Origin: Rhizobium sp. LCM 4573
GTDB lineage: Bacteria > Pseudomonadota > Alphaproteobacteria > Rhizobiales > Rhizobiaceae
Direction of reading: 5' to 3'
Assembly (NCBI RefSeq): GCF_001854865.1
Contig: NZ_MDDW01000005.1
Coordinates: 119,925-143,053 of the forward strand
Length of the DNA: 23,129 nt
Below, in pieces: positions 8,274 through 15,932 of the stretch. Positions within the stretch are counted from its first letter, which is position 1. Each line of letters begins with the position of its first letter. The notes beneath the pieces were generated by a model. It had not been told where the DNA came from. It did no database searches and saw nothing but the letters and a program-made list of their open reading frames with translations. Position numbers and translations under genes: made by a program.

Positions 8274-9107
8274 TCAGAGTCCGAAAAGGAAGCTCGCCAC
8301 CGACGCATCAGGATGATCTGCCGAAGCCCCATACACAAGCGTTAAAAGAAAGGCCGCGAAACAGGCGAAAACGAGGCCGTCCACCCGGTCCATGACCCCG
8401 CCATGGCCCGGAATGAGATGGCTTGAATCCTTCACTCCGAATCGACGCTTGATGAACGATTCGAAGAGATCACCGATCTGGCTGGAAACCGACAGCAGCA
8501 GCGCGAGCGCCAGCGTCCAGAACGAGAGCCGATAGAAGACGAGGGAGGCGACGGCCGAGCCGGCGATCACGCCCGAAACCGCCCCGCCGATGGCTCCCGA
8601 CCAGGTCTTTCCCGGCGATATCTTCGGCGCGAGCTTCGGCCCCTTCAGCGCCCGCCCGATGAAATAGGCAAGGATATCGGTCGCCCAGACGACCGCGAAG
8701 ACGAACAGCGTCGCCACGAAACCGGATTGGTCGGCCCCGCGGATCGCCGCAAGCGAAACGCCGGAAAGCCCCGCATAGAGAACGCCGCCCGGCAGCCACC
8801 AGTTGGCGCTGCCGAGGGGGACGAGGAGCAGGGCCGTGATCGTGAACCCGCCGAGCAGGGGAACGTTGAGCGACGCCTCGCCGAAGGCGATATTGACCGC
8901 GATAAGGATCGCGGCCACCCAGCCGAACATGTTGCCGCGGAAGGCAACCTCATCCAGCCGGGTGATCGTCGACCATTCGTAGTAGATGAGCAGCGTCATC
9001 AGCGCTGCTATGAGACGGAACCACAGACCGCCCGCCAATGTCGCGGCCAATACGACAGCCGCCAGCGCGATCGCCGAAACGATCCGGCGCTTGAGTTCCG
9101 ATCCCAT
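8274..9107 (-). CDS. cdsA: phosphatidate cytidylyltransferase CdsA
   Basis: CdsA makes CDP-diacylglycerol from phosphatidate and CTP in the inner membrane, the branch point to all phospholipids. The 277-residue protein is strongly hydrophobic, with about seven to eight membrane segments. It ends with the family signature: SFIKRRFGVKDSSHLIP (217-233), then GHGGVMDR (234-241), which hold the metal-binding Asp residues. The start at 9107 overlaps the uppS stop (TGATG). The longer reading frame upstream is only uppS in another frame. No good Shine-Dalgarno is seen, so translation probably depends on coupling to uppS. Confidence 0.94.
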   Translation of the reverse strand: MGSELKRRIVSAIALAAVVLAATLAGGLWFRLIAALMTLLIYYEWSTITRLDEVAFRGNMFGWVAAILIAVNIAFGEASLNVPLLGGFTITALLLVPLGSANWWLPGGVLYAGLSGVSLAAIRGADQSGFVATLFVFAVVWATDILAYFIGRALKGPKLAPKISPGKTWSGAIGGAVSGVIAGSAVASLVFYRLSFWTLALALLLSVSSQIGDLFESFIKRRFGVKDSSHLIPGHGGVMDRVDGLVFACFAAFLLTLVYGASADHPDASVASFLFGL

Positions 9108-9856
9108 CAGCCGACCACCGCAGCAGCGGCAGTCTTCGCCGAAAGACCTCCGAATCGCCGGTCGCGGGATGCGAAGACCCTCAGCGCATCGAAAAAGAGC
9201 TGCCGGTTGAAGTCCGGCCAGTACTCCGGCAGGAAAACCAGTTCGGAATAGGCGGCCTGCCAAAGCAGGAAGTTCGACAGGCGCTCCTCGCCACTGGTGC
9301 GGATGATGAGGTCCGGGTCCGGAATTCCGGCAGTGTCGAGATTGTCGCCGATGCTCCGCGCGTCGATATCGTCGGCCTTCAGGCGGCCGGCCTCAACCTC
9401 ACGGGCAAGCTTGGCGACCGCCCGCGCGATCTCGTTGCGCGCTCCGTAGTTGAAGGCGATGACGACCGTGAGGCCGGTGTTCAGGCGGGTCGTTTCCTCG
9501 GCTTCCAGCAGGAGCGGCAGGATATCGCCCCTGAGGTTCTGCTTGTCGCCGATCACCCGGATGCGCACGTTCTCCCGGTGGAGCTCGGCGAGATCACGCC
9601 GGATAAATCTGCGCAGAAGGCCGAGGAGATCGTTGATCTCGTCTTCCGGACGGCTCCAGTTTTCCGATGAAAAGGCGAAAAGGGTCAGATACCGGACCCC
9701 CGCCTCGCCCGCCGCGCGCACCGTTTCGCGAACGGCCTCTACGCCTTTGCTATGGCCAACCGCGCGCGGCAGGCCGCGCTTGTTCGCCCAGCGTCCGTTT
9801 CCGTCCATGATGACGGCGACGTGTTCGGGTATGATCGGAAGATCGGGAGTGGCCAT
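9107..9856 (-). CDS. uppS: di-trans,poly-cis-undecaprenyl diphosphate synthase
   Basis: UppS adds eight isoprene units to farnesyl diphosphate to make undecaprenyl diphosphate, the carrier lipid for peptidoglycan and O-antigen. The 249-residue protein has MDGNGRWA (17-24, with catalytic Asp18), FSSENWSRP (62-70) and the C-terminal RTSGE with a downstream substrate-binding region ending near LPEYWPDF. Length is normal for the cis-prenyltransferase family. GAGGA lies 13 bases before the ATG, a rather long spacing. It follows frr by about 50 bases, and its stop overlaps the cdsA start. Confidence 0.96.
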   Translation of the reverse strand: MATPDLPIIPEHVAVIMDGNGRWANKRGLPRAVGHSKGVEAVRETVRAAGEAGVRYLTLFAFSSENWSRPEDEINDLLGLLRRFIRRDLAELHRENVRIRVIGDKQNLRGDILPLLLEAEETTRLNTGLTVVIAFNYGARNEIARAVAKLAREVEAGRLKADDIDARSIGDNLDTAGIPDPDLIIRTSGEERLSNFLLWQAAYSELVFLPEYWPDFNRQLFFDALRVFASRDRRFGGLSAKTAAAAVVG

Positions 9857-9907
9857 ATTCAGAGCAGTTCCTCGGCGGGCGAAGGCAGGTCAACACGCGA
9901 GCTCGTA

Positions 9908-10468
9908 TCAGACCTGCATGATTTCCTTTTCTTTCTCCACAAGCAAGCGGTCGATTTCGGAAATCGTGTCATCCGTCATCTTCTGAACCCTCTCCGATTG
10001 CGAGCGGCTGTCGTCCTGCCCGATAACGCCGTCCTTTTCGGCTTTTTTCAGGCCGTCCATGCCATCCCGGCGAACGTGGCGAATCGCGACCTTGGCCTTT
10101 TCGGCGTAGTCATGCGCCACCTTCACCAGGGACTTGCGGCGCTCCTCGTTGAGTTCGGGAAGCGGGATGCGCAGGCTCTGGCCGTCAACGATCGGGTTGA
10201 GACCAAGATTGGACTCCCGGATCGCCCTGTCGACCGCGCCGACCATCGACTTGTCCCAGACGGAGACGGAGAGCATGCGCGGCTCGGGCACAGTGATGTT
10301 GGCGACCTGGTTCAGGGGCACACGGGCCCCGTAAGCCTCGACCGTTACCGGGTCCAGGATGTTTGCCGAGGCGCGGCCGGTGCGCAGCGATGCGATATCG
10401 CTCTTGAAGGCGTTGATGGCGCCGTCCATGCGGCGCTTGATGTCGTTGAGATCGATTGCGTCACTCAT
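9908..10468 (-). CDS. frr: ribosome recycling factor
   Basis: RRF splits the post-termination 70S ribosome together with EF-G. The 186-residue protein has the standard length and the signature [12 protein letters not shown] (28-39), which belongs to the three-helix bundle tip. It also has a basic [15 protein letters not shown] region near residues 133-147 and a helical acidic/basic C-terminus. GGGAG lies seven bases before the ATG. It follows pyrH after 47 bases, as in most bacteria, and leads into the lipid genes. Confidence 0.97.
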   Translation of the reverse strand: MSDAIDLNDIKRRMDGAINAFKSDIASLRTGRASANILDPVTVEAYGARVPLNQVANITVPEPRMLSVSVWDKSMVGAVDRAIRESNLGLNPIVDGQSLRIPLPELNEERRKSLVKVAHDYAEKAKVAIRHVRRDGMDGLKKAEKDGVIGQDDSRSQSERVQKMTDDTISEIDRLLVEKEKEIMQV

Positions 10469-10494
10469 GCAACTACTCCCTGCATTTGTCTGTC

Positions 10495-10511
10495 CGGCAG
10501 TTTCCCTGCCG
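10495..10511 (-). repeat. small hairpin between pyrH and frr
   Basis: CGGCAG and CTGCCG enclose a five-base loop, located five bases after the pyrH stop. No T-run follows on the minus strand, so it is not a clear terminator. It may slow or trim the transcript, but that is only a guess. Confidence 0.35.
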
Positions 10512-10515
10512 CGCT

Positions 10516-11238
10516 TCAGTTGTCCGATACGATGGTCTTGCGACCGCCGCCGGTCAAGATTTCAGCGAAACCGCCCTTTTCGTGGATCGAGAACACGATG
10601 ATCGGGATGCTGTTCTCGCGGGCGAGCGCCACCGCCGCCACATCCATTACCGCCAGTCCCTTTTCCAGGACTTCGCCATGGGTCAGCGTTTCGAAGCGGG
10701 TCGCATCGGGAACCTTCTTCGGATCGGCGGAATAGATGCCGTCCACCTGCGTACCCTTGAAGATCGCCTGGGCGCCGATCTCGGCTGCGCGCAAGGCGGC
10801 GGCGGAATCGGTCGTGAAGAACGGGTTTCCGGTGCCGCCGGCGAAGATCACCACCCTGCCCTGCTCCAGATGGTGCAGCGCCCGGCGGTGCGAAAAGCTC
10901 TCGCAGATCTCCGGCATGGCGATCGCCGAAAGCACCACCGTCTCGATATCGAGCTTGCGGAGCGACGTGGCGAGCGCCAGCGCGTTGATGACGGTCGCCA
11001 GCATGCCCATGTGGTCGCCGGTCACCCGGTCGCCGCCCTTGGAAGCCACGGCCACGCCGCGAAAGATGTTGCCCCCGCCGACAACCACGCCGACCTCGAC
11101 GCCCATGGTGCGGGCTTCAGCGATATCGGAAGCGATGCGATCGGCAACCGCGACATCAATGCCAAAACCCTGGCTGCCCATGAGCGCTTCGCCGGAAGCC
11201 TTGAGGAGGACGCGCTTGTAGATGGGATCGGGCGACAT
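10516..11238 (-). CDS. pyrH: UMP kinase PyrH
   Basis: PyrH phosphorylates UMP to UDP with ATP in pyrimidine synthesis; the family is hexameric and regulated by GTP and UTP. The 240-residue protein of the amino-acid-kinase fold has KASGE (13-17), GGGNIFRG (54-61), [13 protein letters not shown] for UMP binding and a TGNPFFTTD block. The ATG at 11238 is chosen over one 13 codons upstream because AAGGAG stands five bases before it and the N-terminus then matches the family. It is between tsf and frr, the common bacterial order. Confidence 0.96.
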   Translation of the reverse strand: MSPDPIYKRVLLKASGEALMGSQGFGIDVAVADRIASDIAEARTMGVEVGVVVGGGNIFRGVAVASKGGDRVTGDHMGMLATVINALALATSLRKLDIETVVLSAIAMPEICESFSHRRALHHLEQGRVVIFAGGTGNPFFTTDSAAALRAAEIGAQAIFKGTQVDGIYSADPKKVPDATRFETLTHGEVLEKGLAVMDVAAVALARENSIPIIVFSIHEKGGFAEILTGGGRKTIVSDN

Positions 11239-11296
11239 GAAGGCTCCTTGAAATCGAACTGCCGGAGAAAATATCAAACCGCCTGCGGATACACGA

Positions 11297-11324
11297 AGGG
11301 CACCGGCTTGTCACCCGGTGCCCT
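11297..11324 (-). terminator. hairpin after tsf, possible weak terminator
   Basis: A perfect 10-bp stem, AGGGCACCGG / CCGGTGCCCT, has an eight-base loop, 29 bases beyond the tsf stop. On the minus strand only TCGTGT follows, without a T-run, so it may reduce rather than stop read-through into pyrH. The T-run (TTTT) lies on the plus side, where there is no gene to end. Confidence 0.5.
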
Positions 11325-11353
11325 CCGCTTTTGACAGGATAAGGTAGGCTGTA

Positions 11354-12280
11354 TCAGCCCTTGGCGGCCGCGGCCACTTCAGCTGCGAAGTCCGTCTCTT
11401 CCTTCTCTACGCCTTCGCCAAGCAGCAGGCGGGCCATGCCGGTCACTTCGATCGGCGCGCCAACTTCCTTCTCGGCAGCCTTGACGGCTTCACCGACGGT
11501 CACTTCCGGGTTGATGACGAAAGCCTGCGAGAGAAGGGCGACTTCCTCGAAGAACTTGCGCATGCGGCCTTCGACCATCTTCTCGATGATGGCATCCGGC
11601 TTGCCGGAAGCGCGGGACTGCTCGATGAAGACGTTGCGCTCGCGTTCGGCGACGGCCGCGTCGACTTCCTCGGCGCGGATGGCCAGCGGCGCAGTCGCGG
11701 CGATATGCATGGCGACCTGGCGGCCGATGGCGTTCAGGGCTTCCTTGTTGCCGGTCGACTTCAGCGCGACCAGAACACCGAGCTTGCCGAGACGGTCGGC
11801 TGCGGCGTTGTGGATGTAGGTCGCAACAACACCGTCTTCGACCGACAGCAGGGCCGAACGGCGCAGGTTCATGTTTTCGCCGATGGTGGCGACAGCATCC
11901 TTGATCGTGTCGGTGACGGACTTGCCGGTCGCCGGATAGGTGGCGGCGCCCACGGCTTCAACGGTGCCGTCGGTGGTGAGCGCCACGTCGGCAACGCCGC
12001 GAACGATCGTCTGGAAGGCTTCGTTACGGGCGACGAAATCGGTTTCGGAATTGACTTCGACGACGACCGCCTTGGTGCCGGCGCTTGCAACGCCGATCAG
12101 GCCTTCCGCAGCCGTGCGGCCCGACTTCTTGTCGGCCTTGGCGATACCCTTGGCGCGCAGCCAGTCGATTGCTGCTTCGATGTCGCCGTTGTTTTCAGCC
12201 AGCGCCTTCTTGCAGTCCATCATGCCTGCGCCGGACTTTTCGCGCAGTTCCTTCACCAGTGCAGCGGTGATTTCAGCCAT
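11354..12280 (-). CDS. tsf: translation elongation factor Ts
   Basis: EF-Ts exchanges GDP for GTP on EF-Tu. The 308-residue protein opens with the UBA-like domain containing [16 protein letters not shown] (12-27), followed by the dimerisation/core domains with [13 protein letters not shown]; the TDFV motif at 80-83 contacts EF-Tu. Length is usual for proteobacteria. The ATG at 12280 has AGAGG about eight bases upstream. It follows rpsB after 237 bases that hold several hairpins, so it is probably co-transcribed with rpsB at a reduced or adjusted level. Confidence 0.97.
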   Translation of the reverse strand: MAEITAALVKELREKSGAGMMDCKKALAENNGDIEAAIDWLRAKGIAKADKKSGRTAAEGLIGVASAGTKAVVVEVNSETDFVARNEAFQTIVRGVADVALTTDGTVEAVGAATYPATGKSVTDTIKDAVATIGENMNLRRSALLSVEDGVVATYIHNAAADRLGKLGVLVALKSTGNKEALNAIGRQVAMHIAATAPLAIRAEEVDAAVAERERNVFIEQSRASGKPDAIIEKMVEGRMRKFFEEVALLSQAFVINPEVTVGEAVKAAEKEVGAPIEVTGMARLLLGEGVEKEETDFAAEVAAAAKG

Positions 12281-12317
12281 TGTGAGCCTCTTGTCGGTTC
12301 ATGTTGCGTGCCGCCGG

Positions 12318-12342
12318 AAAACCTCGGCGAACTCAAGGTTTT
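12318..12342 (-). repeat. inverted repeat in the tsf leader
   Basis: AAAACCT and AGGTTTT are perfect complements, 11 bases apart, ending about 38 bases before the tsf start. With the repeats at 12367, 12441 and 12488 it makes four dyads in one spacer. A regulatory role for the tsf mRNA leader is inferred only. Confidence 0.35.
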
Positions 12343-12366
12343 GGGAACGAATGTACCCGGAAGTAT

Positions 12367-12398
12367 GACAGGGTGATGAAGATCATCACCAGCCTGTC
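12367..12398 (-). repeat. hairpin in the rpsB-tsf spacer
   Basis: GGTGATGA and TCATCACC form an 8-bp stem with a three-base loop. It is extended, after a three-base bulge on one side, by GACAG / CTGTC. The total of 13 pairs makes it the most elaborate fold of the spacer. No T-run follows, so it is more likely a leader or processing structure than a terminator. Confidence 0.45.
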
Positions 12399-12440
12399 GC
12401 CTCAACCGCGAAAGCCGCGGGCGGACAGGTCGTCAAACGC

Positions 12441-12473
12441 ACCGAGGCCAGGGATCTTCTCTCTGGCCTCGGT
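12441..12473 (-). terminator. terminator or attenuator between rpsB and tsf
   Basis: A perfect 11-bp stem, ACCGAGGCCAG / CTGGCCTCGGT, encloses an 11-base loop about 45 bases after the rpsB stop. On the minus strand it is followed by GCGTTTGACG, a short imperfect T tract. Partial termination between rpsB and tsf is known in E. coli, and this looks like the equivalent here. Confidence 0.6.
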
Positions 12474-12487
12474 CGAATTGGGAAGCG

Positions 12488-12507
12488 GGAGCGGCTTTAG
12501 CCGCTCC
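12488..12507 (-). repeat. hairpin just after the rpsB stop
   Basis: GGAGCGGC and GCCGCTCC form an 8-bp stem with a TTTA loop (TAAA on the minus strand), ten bases past the rpsB stop. No T-run follows. It may protect the rpsB 3' end from exonucleases. Confidence 0.45.
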
Positions 12508-12517
12508 GACCTTGGCC

Positions 12518-13285
12518 TTAGGCTTCGGATTCGCCTTCGAGAGCCGGCTCGATCGGGGCTTCGGCGGAAGCGCCGATGTCGCGGCCCGAAGCGCCCTGCT
12601 GGCGAGCGATGCCGTCGATGGCAGCGCGGGCGATCAGGTCGCAGTAGAGAGCGACAGCGCGCGAAGCGTCGTCATTGCCCGGGATCGGATAGTCGATCAG
12701 GTCCGGATCGCAGTTCGAGTCGATGATGGCGACGACCGGGATGCCCAGGCGCTTGGCTTCATCGATGGCGATCTTTTCCTTGTTGGTGTCGATGATGAAC
12801 ATCAGGTCCGGGGTGCCGCCCATGTCGCGGATACCGCCGAGAGCCTTGTCGAGCTTCTCGCGCTCGCGCTCCAGGTTCAGACGCTCCTTCTTGGTGAAGC
12901 CCTGGGCTTCGCCGTTGAGGATCTCGTCGAGCTTGCGCAGACGGGCGATCGAGTTCGAGATGGTCTTCCAGTTGGTCATCATGCCGCCGAGCCAGCGGGA
13001 GTTGACGTAGTACTGGGCCGAACGCTTCGCCGAATCGGCGATCAGCTCGGAAGCCTGGCGCTTGGTGCCGACGAAGAGAACGCGGCCGCCACGGGCTACC
13101 GTGTCGGAAACGACCTGCAGGGCGCGCGACAGCATCGGAACGGTCTGCGCGAGGTCGATGATATGGATGTTGTTACGATCGCCGAAGATGTACGGCTTCA
13201 TCTTCGGGTTCCAGCGATGGGTCTGGTGGCCGAAGTGAACACCAGCTTCCAGAAGCTGGCGCATGCTGAAATCAGGCAATGCCAT
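12518..13285 (-). CDS. rpsB: 30S ribosomal protein S2
   Basis: S2 binds the 30S subunit late in assembly and bridges to S1. The 255-residue protein begins [20 protein letters not shown], the S2 N-terminal signature, and contains [14 protein letters not shown] and the PDLMFIID / [19 protein letters not shown] blocks that mark the family. It ends in an acidic tail rich in Glu and Ala. The ATG at 13285 follows AAAGGAG; codons upstream in frame belong to the leader. It heads the long minus-strand gene series and probably has its own promoter about 125-150 bases upstream. Confidence 0.97.
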   Translation of the reverse strand: MALPDFSMRQLLEAGVHFGHQTHRWNPKMKPYIFGDRNNIHIIDLAQTVPMLSRALQVVSDTVARGGRVLFVGTKRQASELIADSAKRSAQYYVNSRWLGGMMTNWKTISNSIARLRKLDEILNGEAQGFTKKERLNLEREREKLDKALGGIRDMGGTPDLMFIIDTNKEKIAIDEAKRLGIPVVAIIDSNCDPDLIDYPIPGNDDASRAVALYCDLIARAAIDGIARQQGASGRDIGASAEAPIEPALEGESEA

Positions 13286-13327
13286 GCCTTTTTCTCCTTT
13301 TCCGGTTGAACCTCCGCAAGGCGAACA

Positions 13328-13346
13328 GCAGATCCTTCGGACCTGC
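13328..13346 (-). promoter_or_regulatory. hairpin in the rpsB leader
   Basis: The minus-strand sequence GCAGGTCC-GAA-GGATCTGC forms an 8-bp stem with one G-U pair and a GAA loop, about 45 bases before the rpsB start in a leader of roughly 125 bases. S2 represses its own operon in E. coli, so a leader structure is expected. Whether this hairpin is the S2 target cannot be told from sequence alone. Confidence 0.35.
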
Positions 13347-13409
13347 CACCGGCGGAATGGCCCGGATTTCTCCCGGACGATCCCATGCCTCACGTGTGGA
13401 ATGGGGCTG

Positions 13410-13438
13410 CCCTTACAGTCGATCAGCCGGAAAAGCAA
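13410..13438 (-). promoter_or_regulatory. candidate rpsB promoter
   Basis: On the minus strand TTGCTT (13438-13433) is followed after 17 bases by TAAGGG (13415-13410), or after 15 bases by TGTAAG. The -35 box lies within the 3' arm of the terminator of the gene upstream, so the two elements overlap. The -10 match is weak, and the assignment rests partly on position before rpsB. Confidence 0.38.
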
Positions 13439-13469
13439 GGGCCGCGAAGAAAAAGTAACGGCCCTTGCT
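13434..13469 (-). terminator. rho-independent terminator of the C39-like gene
   Basis: An 11-bp perfect stem, AGCAAGGGCCG / CGGCCCTTGCT, has a 14-base loop and is followed on the minus strand by TTTTCC. It stands 14 bases beyond the stop of the C39/BtrH-like gene and isolates it from rpsB. Confidence 0.8.
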
Positions 13470-13482
13470 GGCCAAAACGATG

Positions 13483-14415
13483 TCAGCTCGCCTTCTTCAA
13501 CGCCGAAAGCAGCTTTTCATAGGTGGGAGCAAGCCGGCGCAGCGAGGCGGCCGCAGCAGCATCCTCGCGCATGGTCAAGGAATGCTGGAGCGAGCCTATG
13601 ATCTGCGCCTGCACGGCGGCCGCTGCCGATGCCTCGAGATAGCCTATCCGGCGGAGGCAGACCGCGGCATCGTTCGCCCGGCGCGCGCCGACCCGTACCG
13701 CGAAGTGAATGAAGTGCCCCCGGAGTTCGTCGTCGCAGCCATTCCCGATCTGTCGCGCCAGCTCCTCGGCGGCCTCGCCATTGCCTAGACTTCCCGCGGG
13801 CATCTTGTGATTTCCCTCCATGGAAAGCCACCGGATCGCCGACGGGATCGAGGCCAGGATCGTGTCCTCCTCCGAAACCCTGTTCAGCCGCTCGAAGCCG
13901 GTGCGCATGGTATAGGGCTCGCCGTAATCGAGCGTCTCGGCGCGCCAGGCCTCCATGAAATCCGCAAGCGGCAGCGACGCATAGGGATAGCCCTGCGGAT
14001 CGTGCATCAGCACCCTGCCCCCGGAGACCTCCAGCACAACGACATAATGATCGGCGCCGATCGGCCCGGTCATACCCGGCTGGTGTCGCAAATGCCCCAT
14101 CTCGACGGGCCCGACCCAGACCGGACCATCCCGCAGGGCCAGTTCGAGATTGCGAAGCGCTTCCTCGGAGGAGCGGCACTTGGTGACGTTGGAAGTCCAG
14201 CCGAGCGCACGCAGGGCATCGTCGAAGCCCTTTTCCGGGTCCCAGCCATACGGATCGAAGAAAGGCTGCTTGCCGCCGATCAGCTGCATGCCGAAGGGGC
14301 TGCCGGTCGCAAATTCGATCACCGCCGTCGACGGCGCGTGATCGCCGAACATCATCGCGAAGGAGTTCGCATAGCAGTAGGGGCCGGAACCAATATAGGA
14401 AAAATGGTGGTGCAT
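13483..14415 (-). CDS. putative papain-fold (C39/BtrH-N-like) protein of unknown function
   Basis: This 310-residue protein has no signal peptide or membrane helix and no recognised name. Its first half looks like the papain-fold family that includes peptidase C39-like domains and the BtrH N-terminal acyltransferase domain. [12 protein letters not shown] puts a Cys (14) at the start of a helix, [10 protein letters not shown] gives His123, and MHDPQG gives Asp139, in the spacing of a Cys-His-Asp triad. Residues about 190-310 are helical and Ala-rich, with several charged repeats, without a known domain. GAGGAG precedes the ATG. It lies 92 bases after eipB and has its own terminator; a TTGACA box at 14476-14471 may be part of a promoter, but no good -10 is seen. 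Substrate and role are unknown; it may be a cysteine hydrolase or an acyl transferase. Confidence 0.72.
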   Translation of the reverse strand: MHHHFSYIGSGPYCYANSFAMMFGDHAPSTAVIEFATGSPFGMQLIGGKQPFFDPYGWDPEKGFDDALRALGWTSNVTKCRSSEEALRNLELALRDGPVWVGPVEMGHLRHQPGMTGPIGADHYVVVLEVSGGRVLMHDPQGYPYASLPLADFMEAWRAETLDYGEPYTMRTGFERLNRVSEEDTILASIPSAIRWLSMEGNHKMPAGSLGNGEAAEELARQIGNGCDDELRGHFIHFAVRVGARRANDAAVCLRRIGYLEASAAAAVQAQIIGSLQHSLTMREDAAAAASLRRLAPTYEKLLSALKKAS

Positions 14416-14507
14416 GTCTTATCTCCTCTTGGGTTGGGAGATATGACAAAGAGGGAAAATTCAATCGAAATGTCAACAGGTTGAATGAATTCTCCGGAAC
14501 TTCGGAC

Positions 14508-15350
14508 CTATCTCGGCTCGGAGCAGTTCTCCGGCCCCTTGTCCAGCATTTCCAGCTTCTCCAGGCTGCCGGTCAGCACGAAGTCACCATAGTCCATAGT
14601 GAGGTCGCGGGTAATGCCGTTGCCGTAAAGCTTGAAGGACATGCTGTAGACTGGCGTGGCGTCACCGTTCGTGCCTTCATTGAAATAGGAGATGGTGACG
14701 GGCCAATAGGGAGTCTTGGAGAACTCCCCCGCCTTGTCCGCATCGGCATCCCCCGGCGCCGGCGCCTGCTCCTTGCCGACTACGGTCGTGGTCATGAGGC
14801 TCTGATCGCCGTTTTCCGAACCGTCGAAAATCCGCGATTCGAAGAAGCGATTGCCCTTCTTGGCGTTCTCGATGACATCCAACATGTGCTCGGTCGGAAA
14901 ATCGCTGGTCGCGAGGTCCACCTGCCGCTGCTCCGGCTGGCTTATCTCCACCTTCACGCCGCTCTCCCCCGCGACCGCTTCCCCCCTCACCTCCTTGTCG
15001 AGTTGCTCGTCCGTGAAGGATTTCGTCTCGAAGCGGAACTCGCGGGCCAGCGCATTTTCGAACGTGGTCGTCTGCTGGTCGGTCATGCGCGTTTCCTCAC
15101 CGGTGCTGATCTTGGTGACGAAACGGAAATTCGTGGTGAAGCCGGTGCAAGCTGAGCCCGTGAATTCGTAGACCATCCGGCCGTACATGCCCTCGATGCC
15201 GGAGCGCTCGGAGGCTTCCTTGAGCTTGAGATTATACACGGCGCGATGCGGCACGAGCATTCGGGCGCTTTCCGCTCCGGCATTTGCGGAAATCGTTCCG
15301 CCCAGGGCGAACGCGGCGGTCAGGATGGCCCCGAAGCTCATGCGATACAT
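14508..15350 (-). CDS. eipB: cell envelope integrity protein EipB (DUF1849)
   Basis: EipB is a periplasmic protein of Rhizobiales needed for envelope integrity in Brucella, where it forms a spiral beta-sheet and has genetic ties to the TPR protein TtpA. The 280-residue precursor starts with a Sec signal peptide (hydrophobic 5-20, probably cut after ANA at 24). Mature features are LVPHRAVYNLKL (32-43), the DUF1849 opening, and two lone cysteines at 68 and 276, matching the conserved disulfide C69-C278 of Brucella EipB. AGGAG precedes the ATG. An alternative in-frame start at residue 4 is possible. It is divergent from the RidA-like gene, with a 111-base shared region. Confidence 0.88.
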   Translation of the reverse strand: MYRMSFGAILTAAFALGGTISANAGAESARMLVPHRAVYNLKLKEASERSGIEGMYGRMVYEFTGSACTGFTTNFRFVTKISTGEETRMTDQQTTTFENALAREFRFETKSFTDEQLDKEVRGEAVAGESGVKVEISQPEQRQVDLATSDFPTEHMLDVIENAKKGNRFFESRIFDGSENGDQSLMTTTVVGKEQAPAPGDADADKAGEFSKTPYWPVTISYFNEGTNGDATPVYSMSFKLYGNGITRDLTMDYGDFVLTGSLEKLEMLDKGPENCSEPR

Positions 15351-15394
15351 TCATTATCTCCTGTTGGACTCAGGGCTCGGTGTTATAAGAACGC

Positions 15395-15420
15395 CATCAA
15401 GCAAGCTTATCTGCTTGATG
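15395..15420. promoter_or_regulatory. 9-bp inverted repeat in the eipB/ridA divergent region
   Basis: CATCAAGCA and TGCTTGATG are perfect complements separated by eight bases (AGCTTATC). The right arm contains the -35 box TTGATG of the candidate RidA promoter, so a protein bound here would probably block or alter that promoter. It also lies about 45 bases from the eipB start. The cognate regulator is not known. Confidence 0.5.
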
Positions 15421-15443
15421 CAGGATTTTGGAAGACATTACAA
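15415..15443 (+). promoter_or_regulatory. candidate promoter of the RidA-GDPD-FemAB-HIT group
   Basis: TTGATG (15415-15420) and TTACAA (15438-15443) are separated by exactly 17 bases, a fair sigma-70-type match. The expected start would leave a leader of about a dozen bases with GGGAG before the ATG at 15462. The -35 box is the right half of an inverted repeat. Confidence 0.5.
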
Positions 15444-15461
15444 CGAAACCGGGAGCCGAAA

Positions 15462-15932
15462 ATGTCCGATGCCATCGATAGCCGCTTGAAGGAACTGGGG
15501 ATCACGCTTCCCGCCGCAGCAGCGCCGGCAGCCAATTACGTGCCCTTCACCATCAGCGGCAATCTTCTTTTCCTTTCGGGACAATTGCCGATCGAAGATG
15601 GCAAAGTTGCGGTGACCGGACTGGTCGGCCGCGACGTGGACGTTGCAAGGGGCCAGCGCGCCGCCGAACTCTGCGCGATCAACATCCTCGCCCAGGCCAA
15701 GGCGGCACTTGCCGGAGACCTCGGCAGGATACGCCGCATCGTGAAGCTCAACGGCTTCATCGCCTCGACGCCCGATTTCACCGAACAGCACCTCGTGATG
15801 AACGGTGCTTCAAACCTCATCGCCAATGTGCTGGGCGAGCCCGGCAAGCATGCCCGCGCCGCCGTCGGCATGGCATCCCTTCCGCTCAACGCCGCCGTCG
15901 AAATCGACGCGATCATCGAGATCGAAGCATGA
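15462..15932 (+). CDS. RidA family protein (YjgF/YER057c/UK114)
   Basis: RidA proteins are small trimeric enamine/imine deaminases that quench reactive 2-aminoacrylate from PLP enzymes; other members have unrelated roles. This 156-residue protein belongs to the longer branch that begins with RLKELGITLP and has APAANYVPF. Key sites are SGQLPIEDGKV (39-49), the Arg132 that matches the catalytic Arg105 of RidA, and the final VEIDAIIEIE (146-155), where the EIEAI motif of the archetype lies. The ATG at 15462 has GGGAG upstream; the frame continues open to the left without a start of merit. Its stop overlaps the GDPD start (ATGA). Confidence 0.9.
   Translation: MSDAIDSRLKELGITLPAAAAPAANYVPFTISGNLLFLSGQLPIEDGKVAVTGLVGRDVDVARGQRAAELCAINILAQAKAALAGDLGRIRRIVKLNGFIASTPDFTEQHLVMNGASNLIANVLGEPGKHARAAVGMASLPLNAAVEIDAIIEIEA

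Noticed and set aside
9107..9263. N-terminal extension of cdsA to 9263
   Set aside because: It would overlap uppS by 52 codons with a Cys/Arg-rich sequence; the ATG at 9107 gives the family start and the TGATG contact.
11297..11324. The tsf-pyrH hairpin as a strong terminator that splits the operon
   Set aside because: The minus-strand tail lacks a T-run, and pyrH has no convincing promoter of its own, so complete termination is unlikely.
13285..13438. N-terminal extension of rpsB to 13438
   Set aside because: It would include the leader and the terminator stem; AAAGGAG and the S2 signature support 13285.
13517..14476. A second minus-strand frame over the C39-like gene
   Set aside because: It is extremely rich in Arg and Gly; the 310-residue frame has the good ribosome site and the triad, so this one is its out-of-frame shadow.
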